Source: an uncultured Clostridia bacterium (GTDB lineage: Bacteria > Bacillota > Clostridia > Christensenellales > CAG-138). Taken from it: a stretch of 64,000 nt of DNA. This document shows positions 41,885-51,128 of this stretch, piece by piece (position 1 is the first letter of the stretch; every line of letters starts with the position of its first letter). The notes under the pieces are model-generated. The model had not been told where the DNA came from. It saw nothing but the letters and a program-made list of their open reading frames with translations, and made no database searches. Where the stretch lies: the NCBI GenBank assembly GCA_947168855.1, contig CAMVNO010000004.1, positions 62,001-126,000 on the forward strand, given 5' to 3'. Both the position numbers and the translations under genes were made by a program.

Positions 41885-41914
41885 AAAAACGCTCCCAGCC
41901 CGGGAGCGTTTTGC
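41885..41914. terminator. Intrinsic terminator
   Basis: Perfect inverted repeat aaaacgctccc / gggagcgtttt. It serves the gene ending at 41826 and also sits directly after the stop codon of repeat copy A on the other strand. Confidence 0.8.
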
Positions 41915-41917
41915 TGT

Positions 41918-42097
41918 TCAATGAATCCGGTGTACCGGGCGCGGGTTTTTCGATCGGAAGACCGTAACCTGTGTCCCCAGCAGGATCGGAAGGTGTGTTC
42001 TTGCGTAATCAATTAGGTCCGTCCCATTTGTGAACGGACGTCAAGTGCCTATTTGTCTGGGGTTCATGCCCCAAAGGCTGCTCGTTGTCAGCCGTTC
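41918..42097 (-). repeat. Dispersed coding repeat, copy A (broken)
   Basis: On the minus strand the last 41 codons before the TGA at 41918 encode a peptide containing THLPILLGTQVTV and ending in PRPVHRIH. Similarity to copy C continues upstream (gacaacgagcag, accccaga, ataggcactt) to about 42097, but an in-frame TGA at 42044 and an indel break the frame. A terminator directly follows the stop codon. Together with the adjoining terminators this fills the gene-free stretch 41827-42140. Confidence 0.7.
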
Positions 42098-42106
42098 TGT
42101 ATTTCA

Positions 42107-42140
42107 CAAAAGAGCCGGCCATTGTTGGTCGGCTCTGTTT
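42107..42140 (-). terminator. Terminator of the rloAB-like operon
   Basis: Inverted repeat agagccggcc / ggtcggctct with one mismatch, followed on the minus strand by tttt. Confidence 0.75.
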
Positions 42141-42770
42141 TCATTCCCCACTGATAACCTTGACTGCCTTATAGACATCTGTGCTTGGCGCAAAGTCGTG
42201 CTTGTGGTAGGTATAACCTGATTTACGACAGTGGTCTTCCATTCTTTGCGCATTTTGAATTGCGTTTGTCGTCTTATTTTTCAGCTTTTCATATATAAGA
42301 GGATCTTCTTTGCTATAACCGCCGAGTTCTTTAGAAAGCTCGCTGGTTACGTCTTGACTGGAACGAAAGCCTTTCGTTGTGAAACGAAAATGTGCCAAGA
42401 ACCAGATTTCAAAGCAGGGGTTTGAAACAATCAGCTGTCCTTCGGTGTCCGCAAGTATTGCTTCTGCTGAAGCAATTGCAGTATCCTTTTCTGGTTTCAA
42501 GTCGTGATCCACGAATGCAAATGCTACGTCGCCAAGTTCAGAATTGAAATCGCAATCTTTCATTTCTTCTTTCAAATGATCTGCGATCTGAATTGGGTCT
42601 GTATCGTTTCCTTTTGCGGAAATTACTCGATGCGTTTGATTCGCTAATCGTTTCAGATACTGGGTTTCCGTCTTGTTCTTCCCTTCTGTGGAGATGATCA
42701 GCAGCTTTTTCCGCTCTCTGAGTCCTGTATTCCTGCGCTTTGGCTGATATCCTCTTTTCGATGTCACCAT
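42141..42770 (-). CDS. RloB/AbiLii-like protein
   Basis: 209 residues. The pattern is that of the RloB family: a basic start (RRNTGLRERKK), LLIISTEGKNKTETQYLKRL, FAFVDHDLKPEKD and the signature SNPCFEIWFLAHF. The family has a TOPRIM-like core and is the partner of an AAA ATPase in AbiL-type abortive-infection systems, often near type I restriction genes. Start overlaps the ATPase gene stop by seven bases. Confidence 0.85.
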   Translation of the reverse strand: MVTSKRGYQPKRRNTGLRERKKLLIISTEGKNKTETQYLKRLANQTHRVISAKGNDTDPIQIADHLKEEMKDCDFNSELGDVAFAFVDHDLKPEKDTAIASAEAILADTEGQLIVSNPCFEIWFLAHFRFTTKGFRSSQDVTSELSKELGGYSKEDPLIYEKLKNKTTNAIQNAQRMEDHCRKSGYTYHKHDFAPSTDVYKAVKVISGE

Positions 42771-44041
42771 AGATCAACATCCTCTCCGACTTCCGGAACA
42801 GCACCATAGCGTCCGACCAAATATGCTTTCCGGATATCCTCTCCGATTCTCGGCGAGAACTCGTCTAATGAATAGAGCTGCGAAGAACCTGTATTCCGAT
42901 CTTTTTCGACGAAATAAAACTGATCGCGACGCATTTCCTTTAGTGACAGAATCTCTGTAGAGTGTGTTGAAAAAATCAACTGTGCGTTAGCCTTGTTTAC
43001 CTGCGAATTGTTGAACAAGCCAACAAGGAAGGTAATCAATGCAGGATGTAAACTTGTATCCAGTTCATCAACACAGATAATTCGCCCATTTTCAAAAGCG
43101 CTTTTTAACACAGGACTAAGTGCAAAGAGATTCTTAGTCCCTTCGGATTCTTCATTGAGAGAAAGCGCGAATGTTTCATTTGTTTGATTATCATTCGAAA
43201 CACGATGAAGGGTTTTTACGGAAACACTCTTTGTTTGGAATTCGGCTGTTGTCGGAATCAGCCCTTCCAAAGCAGGAGGAATCAGTTGCATATAGCTTTC
43301 TCTGGATATATCTTTGCTTTCAAAGATATAGTCATCGATATGAATGTCCGCCTCACGCATCAATCGACCGGTAAAGTGCTTCAAAGATCCGTCGCTATCA
43401 GCGTCAAAATAAGGGATTGACTGATTGAATAGCGTATTGAAATCCGTCAAGTACGTATCGATTTTTGTCATGAACCAGGAGAGCGGTTCTTTTACCATCT
43501 CACTGTTCCATGCTCCTGCGGTTGCCAAAAATAACTTGTTTTCTGCATTTCGTATTTCGATCGGTTTCAATTCCTTCGTTGCAGCAACTGAATAATACTT
43601 ATAATCATCGGTATTCGCGCGTACAAAGACAGTTGTAGGCTTTGCAGTTTTATAGACAAAAAGATACTCATCTATGATTTTCTGCTTTGTTGCGGAAAAC
43701 CCATAGACATATTTTTTCTCGTTTGCACGAAACACAAATTCGAATTTCGTCGGTTTGTTAATGGCATCTTTATCAAACTTGAATGGGACAACCTCAAATA
43801 ACGGTTCCCCGATCTGTCGAAGATTCGATTTGCGTATAATCATGATTGCAGCGGTGAAAGCCATGAAAAGATTGCTCTTTCCCGCCGCATTTGCTCCGAA
43901 AACAGCTGCTGACTTAAGCACCTTATCTTTGCCGAAAACAACTACGTTTTCCGGGTGCTCTTTGTCAGAAGATGCTTCCATAGATAAAACTGCTGAATCC
44001 TTTATGGATTTGAAGTTTTCAACCTGAAACTGCAACAGCAT
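42764..44041 (-). CDS. RloA/AbiLi-like AAA ATPase
   Basis: 425 residues. Walker A VFGANAAGKSNLFMAF (about 47-62), signature region NEESEGTKNLF, Walker B GRIICVDELDTSLHP and the switch IFSTHSTEIL. It is an ABC/SMC-like ATPase of the AAA_15 group. Together with the RloB-like gene it forms a two-gene operon with its own promoter. The likely role is phage defence by growth arrest; that is known for AbiL of Lactococcus and inferred here. Confidence 0.85.
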   Translation of the reverse strand: MLLQFQVENFKSIKDSAVLSMEASSDKEHPENVVVFGKDKVLKSAAVFGANAAGKSNLFMAFTAAIMIIRKSNLRQIGEPLFEVVPFKFDKDAINKPTKFEFVFRANEKKYVYGFSATKQKIIDEYLFVYKTAKPTTVFVRANTDDYKYYSVAATKELKPIEIRNAENKLFLATAGAWNSEMVKEPLSWFMTKIDTYLTDFNTLFNQSIPYFDADSDGSLKHFTGRLMREADIHIDDYIFESKDISRESYMQLIPPALEGLIPTTAEFQTKSVSVKTLHRVSNDNQTNETFALSLNEESEGTKNLFALSPVLKSAFENGRIICVDELDTSLHPALITFLVGLFNNSQVNKANAQLIFSTHSTEILSLKEMRRDQFYFVEKDRNTGSSQLYSLDEFSPRIGEDIRKAYLVGRYGAVPEVGEDVDLW

Positions 44042-44065
44042 AATGACTACCTCCTTTACAACATC

Positions 44066-44093
44066 ATTATAACAGCAAATATATCAAAATCAA
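44066..44093 (-). promoter_or_regulatory. Promoter of the rloAB-like operon
   Basis: Minus strand TTGATT (44093-44088), 16-base spacer, TATAAT (44071-44066), 25 bases before the start. RBS aaaggagg is also present. A short palindrome (atttgcaa gaaaa ttgcaaat) lies near 44110-44130. Confidence 0.7.
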
Positions 44094-44198
44094 TATTTAT
44101 TTTTGACATATTTGCAAGAAAATTGCAAATTTCAGGAAAATAAATTATGTTTTGTATCATTATGTTGTTATTATCGTGTTGGTTACACACACCGATTG

Positions 44199-45608
44199 TC
44201 ACCAGTTAAATCGCAACGCATGAGAATCGCTGAGAGCGTTTTCCTTTTGAATGTCACTATCTCCGTGATTTCTATGACCGAGGAGTTCATCGTGTGCATC
44301 CAAAGTCGGATCAATCCAGTTTGCTTTTTCAGATGCCCATTCTGCCCACTTGGCAAGTTCTTCCGGCGGATGATCGCAGGAAGAAAGTTTTGCTTCCACA
44401 AAGCGCCTGATTTCGCATGCAAGAGCATAATCATGTGCTTCATGAATGAGCTTTAGAGTTTCTCTTTTCTCCAGATTGATCTTTTCCCTCAGCTCTTCGG
44501 CTTTGCGACGGTTTTCTTCTCTTATTCTCGTTTCTTCTTCACGCTTTTCTCTTTCAACACGGTTATGTTCAGATTCGACATATAATTTGACCAAAATGTC
44601 CCATATTTGGGATTCCAGCTTTGCTTGCCGTGTATCTTTTATCCGAACCGACGGTCCATTTCCGATCATGATTTGCAGATTACCGGTATAATAGTAATCA
44701 TACTTTGGGATAGATGGCAGATAAGCGTAATGTCCGCGCTTTTTAGCATCATTGTATTCTACCAACGCTTTTGCTTCTGGTTTTGTTAATTGATGATCCT
44801 TGCGGTCAACGGTTTCTTCTATCCAGATTGTTACAGGATCTTGAAGCACTTGTACCGTATCCGGAGAGATAACGGTGCCGCCCGATTTCTCAATAATGCG
44901 GAAGAGCCGATTTAGTAAATCCAACGTTCGGGGGAAACTCGTCATAGACATATCTTCCATAAATGGCGGTGCAGAGGAAGAAGTAGATCTTTGGTATGAT
45001 TTGGAAGAACGTGCAGCGGGCCATCCTTTTTGCTGTTTCCATTTTTCGACTTCAGATTTATATCGAATGAGCACCCTATGAAGACCGCAGTCGGTTTTGC
45101 TTTGCAGGAAATTATAATTGTTATATAGAGATTCTCTTTGTTCTTTTTCCATAAAAGAAAGCTGTCTCAATTGGACCGTACAAGCATCGTTAAGCTGTTC
45201 CTTTTCTTTGGTTGTTTGCACAGAAGCAGCCGATGTTTTCGTAAACTCGGCGTCCTTCTTGTCGCAAGGGTTTGATGTCTGACAAGAGGAGATGCCGGCT
45301 GTAGGACTTGAATGATCATCAGTCGCATCTTTTGTCGTATTTCGCTCAGCAACAGATCCGGCAAGCGCCAGCGTAACGGCAGAATCAGGGTCGCCAGAGA
45401 GAGGCTTTATCTCAGAAGAAACCTCCTTCTTCAAACTGACCTTTGTCCAGTAGCCTGATGGCGGATAGGGGATATCATTTTCTTTCAAAGTGCAAAGCAA
45501 ACGACCGTAGTTTAATCCGTTTTCCTTTGCAAAATGAATGATCGGTTTTTCCCAAACATGATCATATAGTTCTTTTCTGCTCATGACTATAGAGTTTTTA
45601 TTTGTCAT
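44199..45608 (-). CDS. Unknown protein with N-terminal HTH-like motif
   Basis: 469 residues. The N-terminus (MSRKELYDHVWEKPIIHFAKENGLNYGRLLCTLKENDIPYPPSGYWTK) is a helix-turn-helix-like motif found at the start of many uncharacterised proteins of mobile islands. A low-complexity Ser/Thr stretch (about 80-130), a globular middle and a long charged coiled coil (about 345-395, REKREEETRIREENRRKAEELREK) follow. No catalytic motif seen. Convergent layout shows it is a separate unit from rloAB. Confidence 0.65.
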   Translation of the reverse strand: MTNKNSIVMSRKELYDHVWEKPIIHFAKENGLNYGRLLCTLKENDIPYPPSGYWTKVSLKKEVSSEIKPLSGDPDSAVTLALAGSVAERNTTKDATDDHSSPTAGISSCQTSNPCDKKDAEFTKTSAASVQTTKEKEQLNDACTVQLRQLSFMEKEQRESLYNNYNFLQSKTDCGLHRVLIRYKSEVEKWKQQKGWPAARSSKSYQRSTSSSAPPFMEDMSMTSFPRTLDLLNRLFRIIEKSGGTVISPDTVQVLQDPVTIWIEETVDRKDHQLTKPEAKALVEYNDAKKRGHYAYLPSIPKYDYYYTGNLQIMIGNGPSVRIKDTRQAKLESQIWDILVKLYVESEHNRVEREKREEETRIREENRRKAEELREKINLEKRETLKLIHEAHDYALACEIRRFVEAKLSSCDHPPEELAKWAEWASEKANWIDPTLDAHDELLGHRNHGDSDIQKENALSDSHALRFNW

Positions 45609-45692
45609 AGTATTTCACCGTTCCTTCAAGTGCTTTTTCCGAGTCTTTATATCTGCCAAGCGAGAACGCATATTCATATAGTTCCAGTTCCT

Positions 45693-46028
45693 TTACTCTG
45701 CGCTCTCGCTTAATATAAAAACCAGTTCGCTTTTAAGTGATTCAAACTGTTTGATGATTTCCGTGAGACTTTTTTCAACATTCTGGATTTGCACTTCTGT
45801 TATTCGTCCGTGTTTATACGCAATCAAGCGTTCTGCCACAATGTAATATGACCAGCTTTCAGAAAAAGAATGGTCTTTCTCTTCGTTGTGAATTGCGAAA
45901 CCGATGGGAAGTAAGTTGTTTCTCATTCCTAAAGAAACGGCCATCGGCGGAATACCGAGGTAATACCCGGCTGTCTGACATGTTATCTTTTTCATGTTTC
46001 TGATTTCTTCATCCGTATACTTTTCCAT
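45693..46028 (-). CDS. Excisionase-like DNA-binding protein
   Basis: 111 residues. The segment ITCQTAGYYLGIPPMAVSLGMRNNLLPIGFAIHN followed by WSYYIVAERLIAYKHG has the form of helix-turn-helix proteins of the excisionase/MerR-like kind found in prophages and conjugative elements. The C-terminus is a coiled coil. RBS aaaaggag precedes the ATG at 46028. Confidence 0.6.
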   Translation of the reverse strand: MEKYTDEEIRNMKKITCQTAGYYLGIPPMAVSLGMRNNLLPIGFAIHNEEKDHSFSESWSYYIVAERLIAYKHGRITEVQIQNVEKSLTEIIKQFESLKSELVFILSESAE

Positions 46029-46227
46029 ACAATTCTCCTTTTATATTATGACTGTAATGAATTCCCGACAGTGGTGAATCCGATTTCTATTATAGTTCAT
46101 CTTGTTTTTGTATCAAGTTCTTACAACACTAGTTTCTTTTTAGAAAAGATGAAAAGAGTGAAATAACCGGTGACTAATAGCGCAGAGAGCATCTGTGCTA
46201 TTGCTGAACATATTCGAATGTCATGCA

Positions 46228-46344
46228 TCAATTATCCCGGTTGACAGGACGCGGAATCTGCTTCCGGGAAACGGTGACCTGCGTTCCCAACAGGATCGGG
46301 AGATGGGTTTTTGCGAATTCAACCAGATCCGTCGCCGCTACCAT
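46228..46344 (-). repeat. Dispersed coding repeat, copy B (38-codon ORF)
   Basis: An ATG-started frame of 38 codons (MVAATDLVEFAKTHLPILL..., ending PRPVNRDN) on the minus strand. Compared with copies A, C and D most differences in the core are synonymous. The ATG follows a strong hairpin. The first bases (tggtagcggcga) equal the last 12 bases of the tRNA-Met in reverse complement. Confidence 0.65.
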
Positions 46345-46346
46345 AG

Positions 46347-46386
46347 AAGGACTCTAATTTGGATACAATTAGGGTCCTTCTTTTTT
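46347..46386 (+). terminator. Hairpin/terminator next to copy B
   Basis: Inverted repeat built on aaggac...gtcctt with a long inner pairing (taatt/aatta) followed by six or more T. The same hairpin with base-paired changes (gacgctta/taagcgtc) is found at 51169-51208, so the structure is conserved. Confidence 0.7.
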
Positions 46387-46534
46387 GCACCCCTCCCCTG
46401 TGGAAAAGTCCTTATGTCGCGGGCTTTTTCGGCTTCTTGCACACGAATACCTGCTCGAGCCGTCTCTTCATTCATGCTCATCCAGTCGATTTTCGACCAC
46501 TTACAGCAAAACACCCATCTTGACCGACTCTGAA

Positions 46535-46657
46535 ATCGTGTGCGAGATGGGGGTAATCGTGTGCGAGATAGGGGTAATCGTGTACGAGATGGGAGTAATC
46601 GTGTGCGAGATAGGGTAATCGTGTGCGAGATGGGTATTTCGTGTGCGAGATGGGTTG
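46535..46657 (+). repeat. Six-copy 20-21-bp tandem array (left)
   Basis: Six tandem units of the form atcgtgtgcgagatggggta start at 46535, 46556, 46577, 46598, 46618 and about 46638. The same unit with a 19-base period forms a second array at 51354-51467. Partial inverted copies (cacacgaa) occur near 46438. Otherwise the gene-free stretch 46029-46748 holds copy B and its hairpin only. Confidence 0.85.
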
Positions 46658-46748
46658 TAACTACAAACTGGAATTTGTCTATTTGTTCAGAATGCAGTTA
46701 TAACGAACGACTGAACCATCGGGATAATTGTGCGCGAGATTGTTTTGC

Positions 46749-47732
46749 CTACTTAATATTCAATGCTTTGCCTACTTTTGAACTGTAATGAGTATCCTTC
46801 CGATGGCGGCCCGTTTCATCAACGACGATATTGCTTCTACTGGCCATTTCGGTCTGAACAGCGGTAAACATCTCTTTTGTGATGATAGCCGGGAAAACAT
46901 CGGAGAGCATGTACCGATCTTCGGTTTCATTGTCGATCCGCTTATGACCTTTGGCTTCAGAGGTGATCGTTTTTCTTGCGATCACGTCTCCGGTGTATAT
47001 TTCGTTTGTAAGTATTTTTTCAATGGCACGTTTGCTCCAGATGTCCTTCCCTCTGGACGTGGGTATTCCCTGTTCTTGAAGAATCCTCTGAATCCCAATG
47101 ATGCTTGTTCCCTCAAGATAGGATGCAAAAATCAGCTGTACGACAGCGGCTTCATCTGAGCAGATAGAAATAACACCCTCGTCATTTTTCCTGTAACCAT
47201 AGCAAGGCCTGAAGTAAAGTTCGGACGTTCCATCTTTCAGCCTTTTCTTCACTCCCCAGATCTGGTTTTCCCGGCGGGAGTGGTTATCCGCTTCCGCATA
47301 TGCAGATAATATGGAGATAATGACCTCGGAATCATCTTTGTTTGTGTCAATGTGCTCCTGGTCAAATATGACCTGAACTTTATGCTTTTTCAGCAGTCGT
47401 ATGGCTTGGAGCGCATCTTCCGTATTCCTGCCGAATCTGCTGATGCTTTTGGTGATCAATACGTCCAGCTTCCCGTTCTCCGCATCTGCCAGCATTCGAG
47501 CAAACTCCGATCGGTTCGGGGTTTCTCCGCTCGTTACATCGATATACATATCAACAAGCCGCATGCTGTTATTTGCAGCAACCCAACGGACAAAACCAGA
47601 AGCCTGTGCTGAGAGACTGTTCAACTGCTCTCTTAGGCCACTGCTGACACGGCAATAGATACCGACATTTTTGAATAAGGCCGGAAAAGAATGAAGAGGG
47701 TCATATATCTTTCTGACTTTTCGTTCATCCAT
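46749..47732 (-). CDS. Serine recombinase, probably C-terminally truncated
   Basis: 327 residues. Resolvase domain with the catalytic Ser in GIYCRVSSGLREQ (Ser 30), LITKSISRFGRNTEDAL and the recombinase domain (FRPCYGYRKNDEG, WSKRAIEKILTNEIYTGDV). It stops just after THYSSKVGK, where large serine recombinases usually go on to a zinc ribbon and coiled coil. The end lies in a repeated TTTTGCCTAC motif (46744, 46773), which also occurs upstream of the gene (47740). ATG 47732 is chosen because the fragment at 51.0 kb starts with the same MDERKVR peptide. Probably inactive or a stump. Confidence 0.8.
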   Translation of the reverse strand: MDERKVRKIYDPLHSFPALFKNVGIYCRVSSGLREQLNSLSAQASGFVRWVAANNSMRLVDMYIDVTSGETPNRSEFARMLADAENGKLDVLITKSISRFGRNTEDALQAIRLLKKHKVQVIFDQEHIDTNKDDSEVIISILSAYAEADNHSRRENQIWGVKKRLKDGTSELYFRPCYGYRKNDEGVISICSDEAAVVQLIFASYLEGTSIIGIQRILQEQGIPTSRGKDIWSKRAIEKILTNEIYTGDVIARKTITSEAKGHKRIDNETEDRYMLSDVFPAIITKEMFTAVQTEMASRSNIVVDETGRHRKDTHYSSKVGKALNIK

Positions 47733-47803
47733 CGCGATTTTGCCTACACTTCCTATAAAACGGATGATTGAATTATACACAGAAAGCGCCGAAAACACAA
47801 GGG

Positions 47804-47867
47804 TTTGTATCATAATTAGTGTTTAGCCTAATTGGATCATAGAAGGACTCTAATTAGGATACAATTA
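47804..47867 (+). repeat. Direct-repeat block upstream of the second recombinase
   Basis: 47804-47841 (38 bases) is identical to 51129-51166. 47838-47867 (30 bases) matches 46342-46371 with one mismatch. The two repeats overlap here, so three repeat junctions bracket the recombinase and the following cassette. The gene-free stretch 47733-48043 holds nothing else that I can see. Confidence 0.85.
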
Positions 47868-48043
47868 TACGCAACTGAAAACAGAAATGCTGATATGCTT
47901 TCTATCATCAAGGATGTGCAACGATATGACGTTTTGTTTGTATAAAAGGAAAAGATATTTCTGATAAAACGGGATATTACCTTGCGATAATCTGTTCATT
48001 ACGATATAATCTACTATAACTGAAATACGCAGAGGGATAACCG

Positions 48044-48667
48044 ATGGCAAAGATTAATGACCGATTCGATTCTTGGAAGAATAAGCTTTTAGATTTAGGA
48101 AAGCGAAATCGCCTGATCAATTATAAAGAGACTAAGAGCTCGACACTGAGGATAACGCAACCCACAATTGAAGAGCTATTCGATCGTCTTGTTAGAAAAG
48201 AGGAAGAAATAGCTTTTCCGCGTTCTTTAGATGAAAAAGATAACGAAGATGTGGAACAGCTGACACTACTTAACTATCAGGAAAAAGACGAATACGGGAA
48301 CAGCAGCTCGATTATTCGAACAAACAAGAGAATCGAAGATCTTCAAAAGGTTTTGCGTAAGCTGCGCAATAAGGCTAAAACAGCAAACGAGGAGCAAGGT
48401 ATCAATATTTTGTTTGCATGCTTTGGCTTTTTGAATTGGACAGAGAGTGATGCTTCGCATACATCTTTTTCATCGCCGCTTATTCTTGTTCCAATTACGC
48501 TCTCCGTTGAGTCCATTATTTCTCCATTCGTCATGTCTTTACATGAGGATGAAATTGTTGTTAATCCAACGCTATGCGAGTACGGTTTTTACCGTATGAT
48601 AGTAAAAATGGCGGCAACAGATGATCACAGTAAACCTTTACTATCCTTCTTGAATCCGATCAGATAA
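48044..48667 (+). pseudogene. DUF4011 helicase-like protein, N-terminal fragment
   Basis: 207 residues that match only the start of the very large DUF4011 helicase-type proteins (RFDSWKNKLLDLGKRNRLINYKETKSSTLRI; later GINILFACFGFLNWTESDASHTSFSSPLILVPI). The helicase and nuclease domains are missing. The frame stops at 48667 and the next gene starts 14 bases on, so the rest was deleted or replaced. Full-length relatives are found in defence islands. Remnant, not likely active. Confidence 0.8.
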
Positions 48668-48680
48668 GGAGCGCTGCTGT

Positions 48681-49259
48681 ATGCTGTTTCAATCATTGGA
48701 TAAACTTAAGCGGCAGTCGATACTGGCTGCAATTCTCATGATGGCTCTCGGCGTGGTCATGCTGATCTGCCCCGAAAGTTATGTGAATACTCTCGTTGTG
48801 TCCGTGGGCTATGGGATAATTATCTTTGCGATCGTGGAGATGCTTGAATTCATTGTTAGTAAAAAAGCCTTGATTCACTACATCACTTTTACCATCGCCT
48901 TGTTCATCGCTATTCTCGGCGTCTTCATACTCATTTACAATCAGGACCTGCTGAAAGCCCTGGGCTGGCTGTTCGGATTCGTGCTGGTACAGGACGGCCT
49001 GTTTACACTGTTGAATGCTCTGCTGTTTGCCCGTCGCTCCAATCGGAAGGGCTGGTGGATGCTGATCGTATTTGCCATTGTGCTCATGACATTGGGGATA
49101 TTGATCTTCTTGAATCCCTGGTGGGATTCCCCAACCTTACTCATGAAGATAATCGGCGGCGCGCTCCTGTTCTCTGCTTTCGTGAGCACGCTCAGGTTCA
49201 TTTGGGCGTGGCCGTTCAATAACGGAAAGGAGAGTGCGGAAGATGCCTCTGAACGATAA
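48681..49259 (+). CDS. HdeD/DUF308 family membrane protein
   Basis: 192 residues with six membrane helices in three pairs (for example ILAAILMMALGVVMLICPESYVNTLVVSVGY). The LxxGxxxLxxP repeat pattern is that of DUF308/HdeD proteins, linked to acid stress in enteric bacteria; function here unknown. It overlaps the UbiB-like gene and forms a two-gene operon with it. Confidence 0.85.
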   Translation: MLFQSLDKLKRQSILAAILMMALGVVMLICPESYVNTLVVSVGYGIIIFAIVEMLEFIVSKKALIHYITFTIALFIAILGVFILIYNQDLLKALGWLFGFVLVQDGLFTLLNALLFARRSNRKGWWMLIVFAIVLMTLGILIFLNPWWDSPTLLMKIIGGALLFSAFVSTLRFIWAWPFNNGKESAEDASER

Positions 49260-50949
49260 AGCGCAAAAACTGATGGACAAGCTTGAGAATGAAGAAGAAC
49301 AGATCAAACACAGTACGGAGGAAATGAGTGCGGAACTGAAACGGCTCCTCGAAAGTGAAATCGAAGCGTTTCAGAAGCGCGAGAAGCATCGTTCCGCCGA
49401 AATGATCGCCATCTTTGCCAGGCACAATTTCTACGCAAACGGTTTTACACCGCAAGAACTTCGGACGACCCTGGAAGATCTTGGACCCACCTATGTTAAG
49501 ATCGGTCAGATCATGTCCAGCCGGGTTGATCTTCTGCCTGTCGCGTATTGCAAAGAGCTGGCAAAGCTGCGTGAAAACGTAAAGCCTTTGGACCCGGCTG
49601 TGGTCAAAGCCGTTATCGAGCAGGAAACCGGCAAAAAAATCGACGATATTTATACTGAATTTCGGGATGAGCCGCTGGGATCTGCATCAATTGCTCAAGC
49701 TCATTATGGGGTCCTCAAGGATGGCACCCGAGTCGTCACCAAGGTACAACGCCCTCTGATCGCTGATATGATGCGAAAGGATTTTGTGCTTCTCAACAAA
49801 CTTGCGGATCTGGTGAACATCGTTGAGGAAGATTCTGACGAACAGGTCATCGACTTCAAGTCAGTGATCGCAGAGGTTGAACGAGTCACCAAGGCTGAAT
49901 TGGATTTCCGCGTCGAAGCGGAGAACACCCGTCTTTTCAGGGATAAATGCATCGATGACGAAGAACTGATCTCCTGCCCCACAGTCATGGACGGGCTGAC
50001 CACCGAGCGCATCTTCACCATGACCTATATCGACGGCTGCTCTGTCGGCGACACGGAAAAGCTGGCTGCGGAGGGCTGTGACCTGGACGAGATCGGGCGT
50101 GTGATCGTGGACAGTTACCTGCATCAGGTGCTGGACGTGGGCACATTCCACGCCGATCCGCATCAGGGCAATATCCTGGTCAGCCACGGCAAGCCCTATT
50201 GGATCGACTTCGGAATGATCGGGCACGTCACGGACAAGGATATCGACCTCATCCAGGACGCGGTCAAGGCGCTGCTGGTCCAGGACGCTGACGCCCTGGT
50301 CAACGCGGTCATGGGCATGGGCGCCGCCTCGGAGAAAACCGATCGCGCCAAGCTTACGCGGGACGCGGAAATGTTCATCGAAAAGTATATGAACGTTAAG
50401 AGCGTCAGCGACATCAATGTGACTGAGGTGTTCGAGGAAGTGATGAGTCTGGCCGCAAAGAACCACGTCTCCATGCCGGGCAGGTTCACAATGCTGGCCC
50501 GCTCCCTCACCACACTGGAAGGCGTCATCGAGCAGCTTTGTCCCGACCTGAACATATTCGATATACTCTATGACAAATTGAAGGCACGCGCGCGGCAGAA
50601 TATGAACATTCCGCGTGAGCTCCTTGAGAAGGGTCAGGAGCTGGTTAAGGCCGGAAAAAAGGCAGCCAGAATCCCTCTCCTCGCTTCGGAAGTTCTGGAG
50701 GGCATGGTGAAGGGAAAGACGAAGGTGCGCTTCGAGCTATCCGGCTATGAGGAACCCCTAAACCGGATCTTCCACTTCCTGCGGTACACCGTACTGACGC
50801 TGGTGGCTTTGGTACTGTTCATCGGATCCTGCATTCTTTGCACCACCGATTTCAAGCCGATTCTACCCAACGGAGTGCCCTTGCTGGCTGTAGCCGGGAT
50901 CGTCTTTTCCATCGCGTTGGCGATATTCTCGATCAAAAAGCTGAAATAG
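49243..50949 (+). CDS. UbiB/ABC1-like atypical kinase
   Basis: 568 residues. The ABC1/ADCK family is clear: GPTYVKIGQIMSSRVDLLP (KxGQ motif), GSASIAQAHYGVL (Ala-rich loop), TKVQRP (Lys) and HADPHQGNILV...WIDFGMIGHV (catalytic Asp and metal site). Two membrane helices end the protein. The family supports quinone or lipid metabolism as an ATPase; Clostridia often carry it next to a DUF308 gene. ATG 49243 follows aaaggaga; GTG 49234 would be too close. This pair looks like ordinary metabolic cargo between recombinase remnants. Confidence 0.92.
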   Translation: MPLNDKAQKLMDKLENEEEQIKHSTEEMSAELKRLLESEIEAFQKREKHRSAEMIAIFARHNFYANGFTPQELRTTLEDLGPTYVKIGQIMSSRVDLLPVAYCKELAKLRENVKPLDPAVVKAVIEQETGKKIDDIYTEFRDEPLGSASIAQAHYGVLKDGTRVVTKVQRPLIADMMRKDFVLLNKLADLVNIVEEDSDEQVIDFKSVIAEVERVTKAELDFRVEAENTRLFRDKCIDDEELISCPTVMDGLTTERIFTMTYIDGCSVGDTEKLAAEGCDLDEIGRVIVDSYLHQVLDVGTFHADPHQGNILVSHGKPYWIDFGMIGHVTDKDIDLIQDAVKALLVQDADALVNAVMGMGAASEKTDRAKLTRDAEMFIEKYMNVKSVSDINVTEVFEEVMSLAAKNHVSMPGRFTMLARSLTTLEGVIEQLCPDLNIFDILYDKLKARARQNMNIPRELLEKGQELVKAGKKAARIPLLASEVLEGMVKGKTKVRFELSGYEEPLNRIFHFLRYTVLTLVALVLFIGSCILCTTDFKPILPNGVPLLAVAGIVFSIALAIFSIKKLK

Positions 50950-50997
50950 CTGACATTTGTCGTAGCACGATGGCACTCTAAGGTCGCCACACAGCGA

Positions 50998-51048
50998 GGG
51001 AAAAGAATGGAGAGGGTTATATATCTGTCTGACTTTTCTTTCATCCAT
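50998..51048 (-). pseudogene. Fragment of a third serine recombinase
   Basis: The peptide MDERKVRQIYNPLHSFPSL is almost the same as the start of the recombinase at 47732 (MDERKVRKIYDPLHSFPAL). Similarity stops at about 50998, right after the UbiB gene end. Only the first 17 codons remain. Confidence 0.8.
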
Positions 51049-51128
51049 GAAAATACTTATTTTAGCCTACACTTTCTGCAAAATTAGGTGCATATATAAT
51101 ACCTGAAAAATGTAGAAATTACAATGGT

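Noticed and set aside
46535..46657. CRISPR array at the tandem 20-21-bp repeats
   Set aside because: Units are directly adjacent with no spacers.
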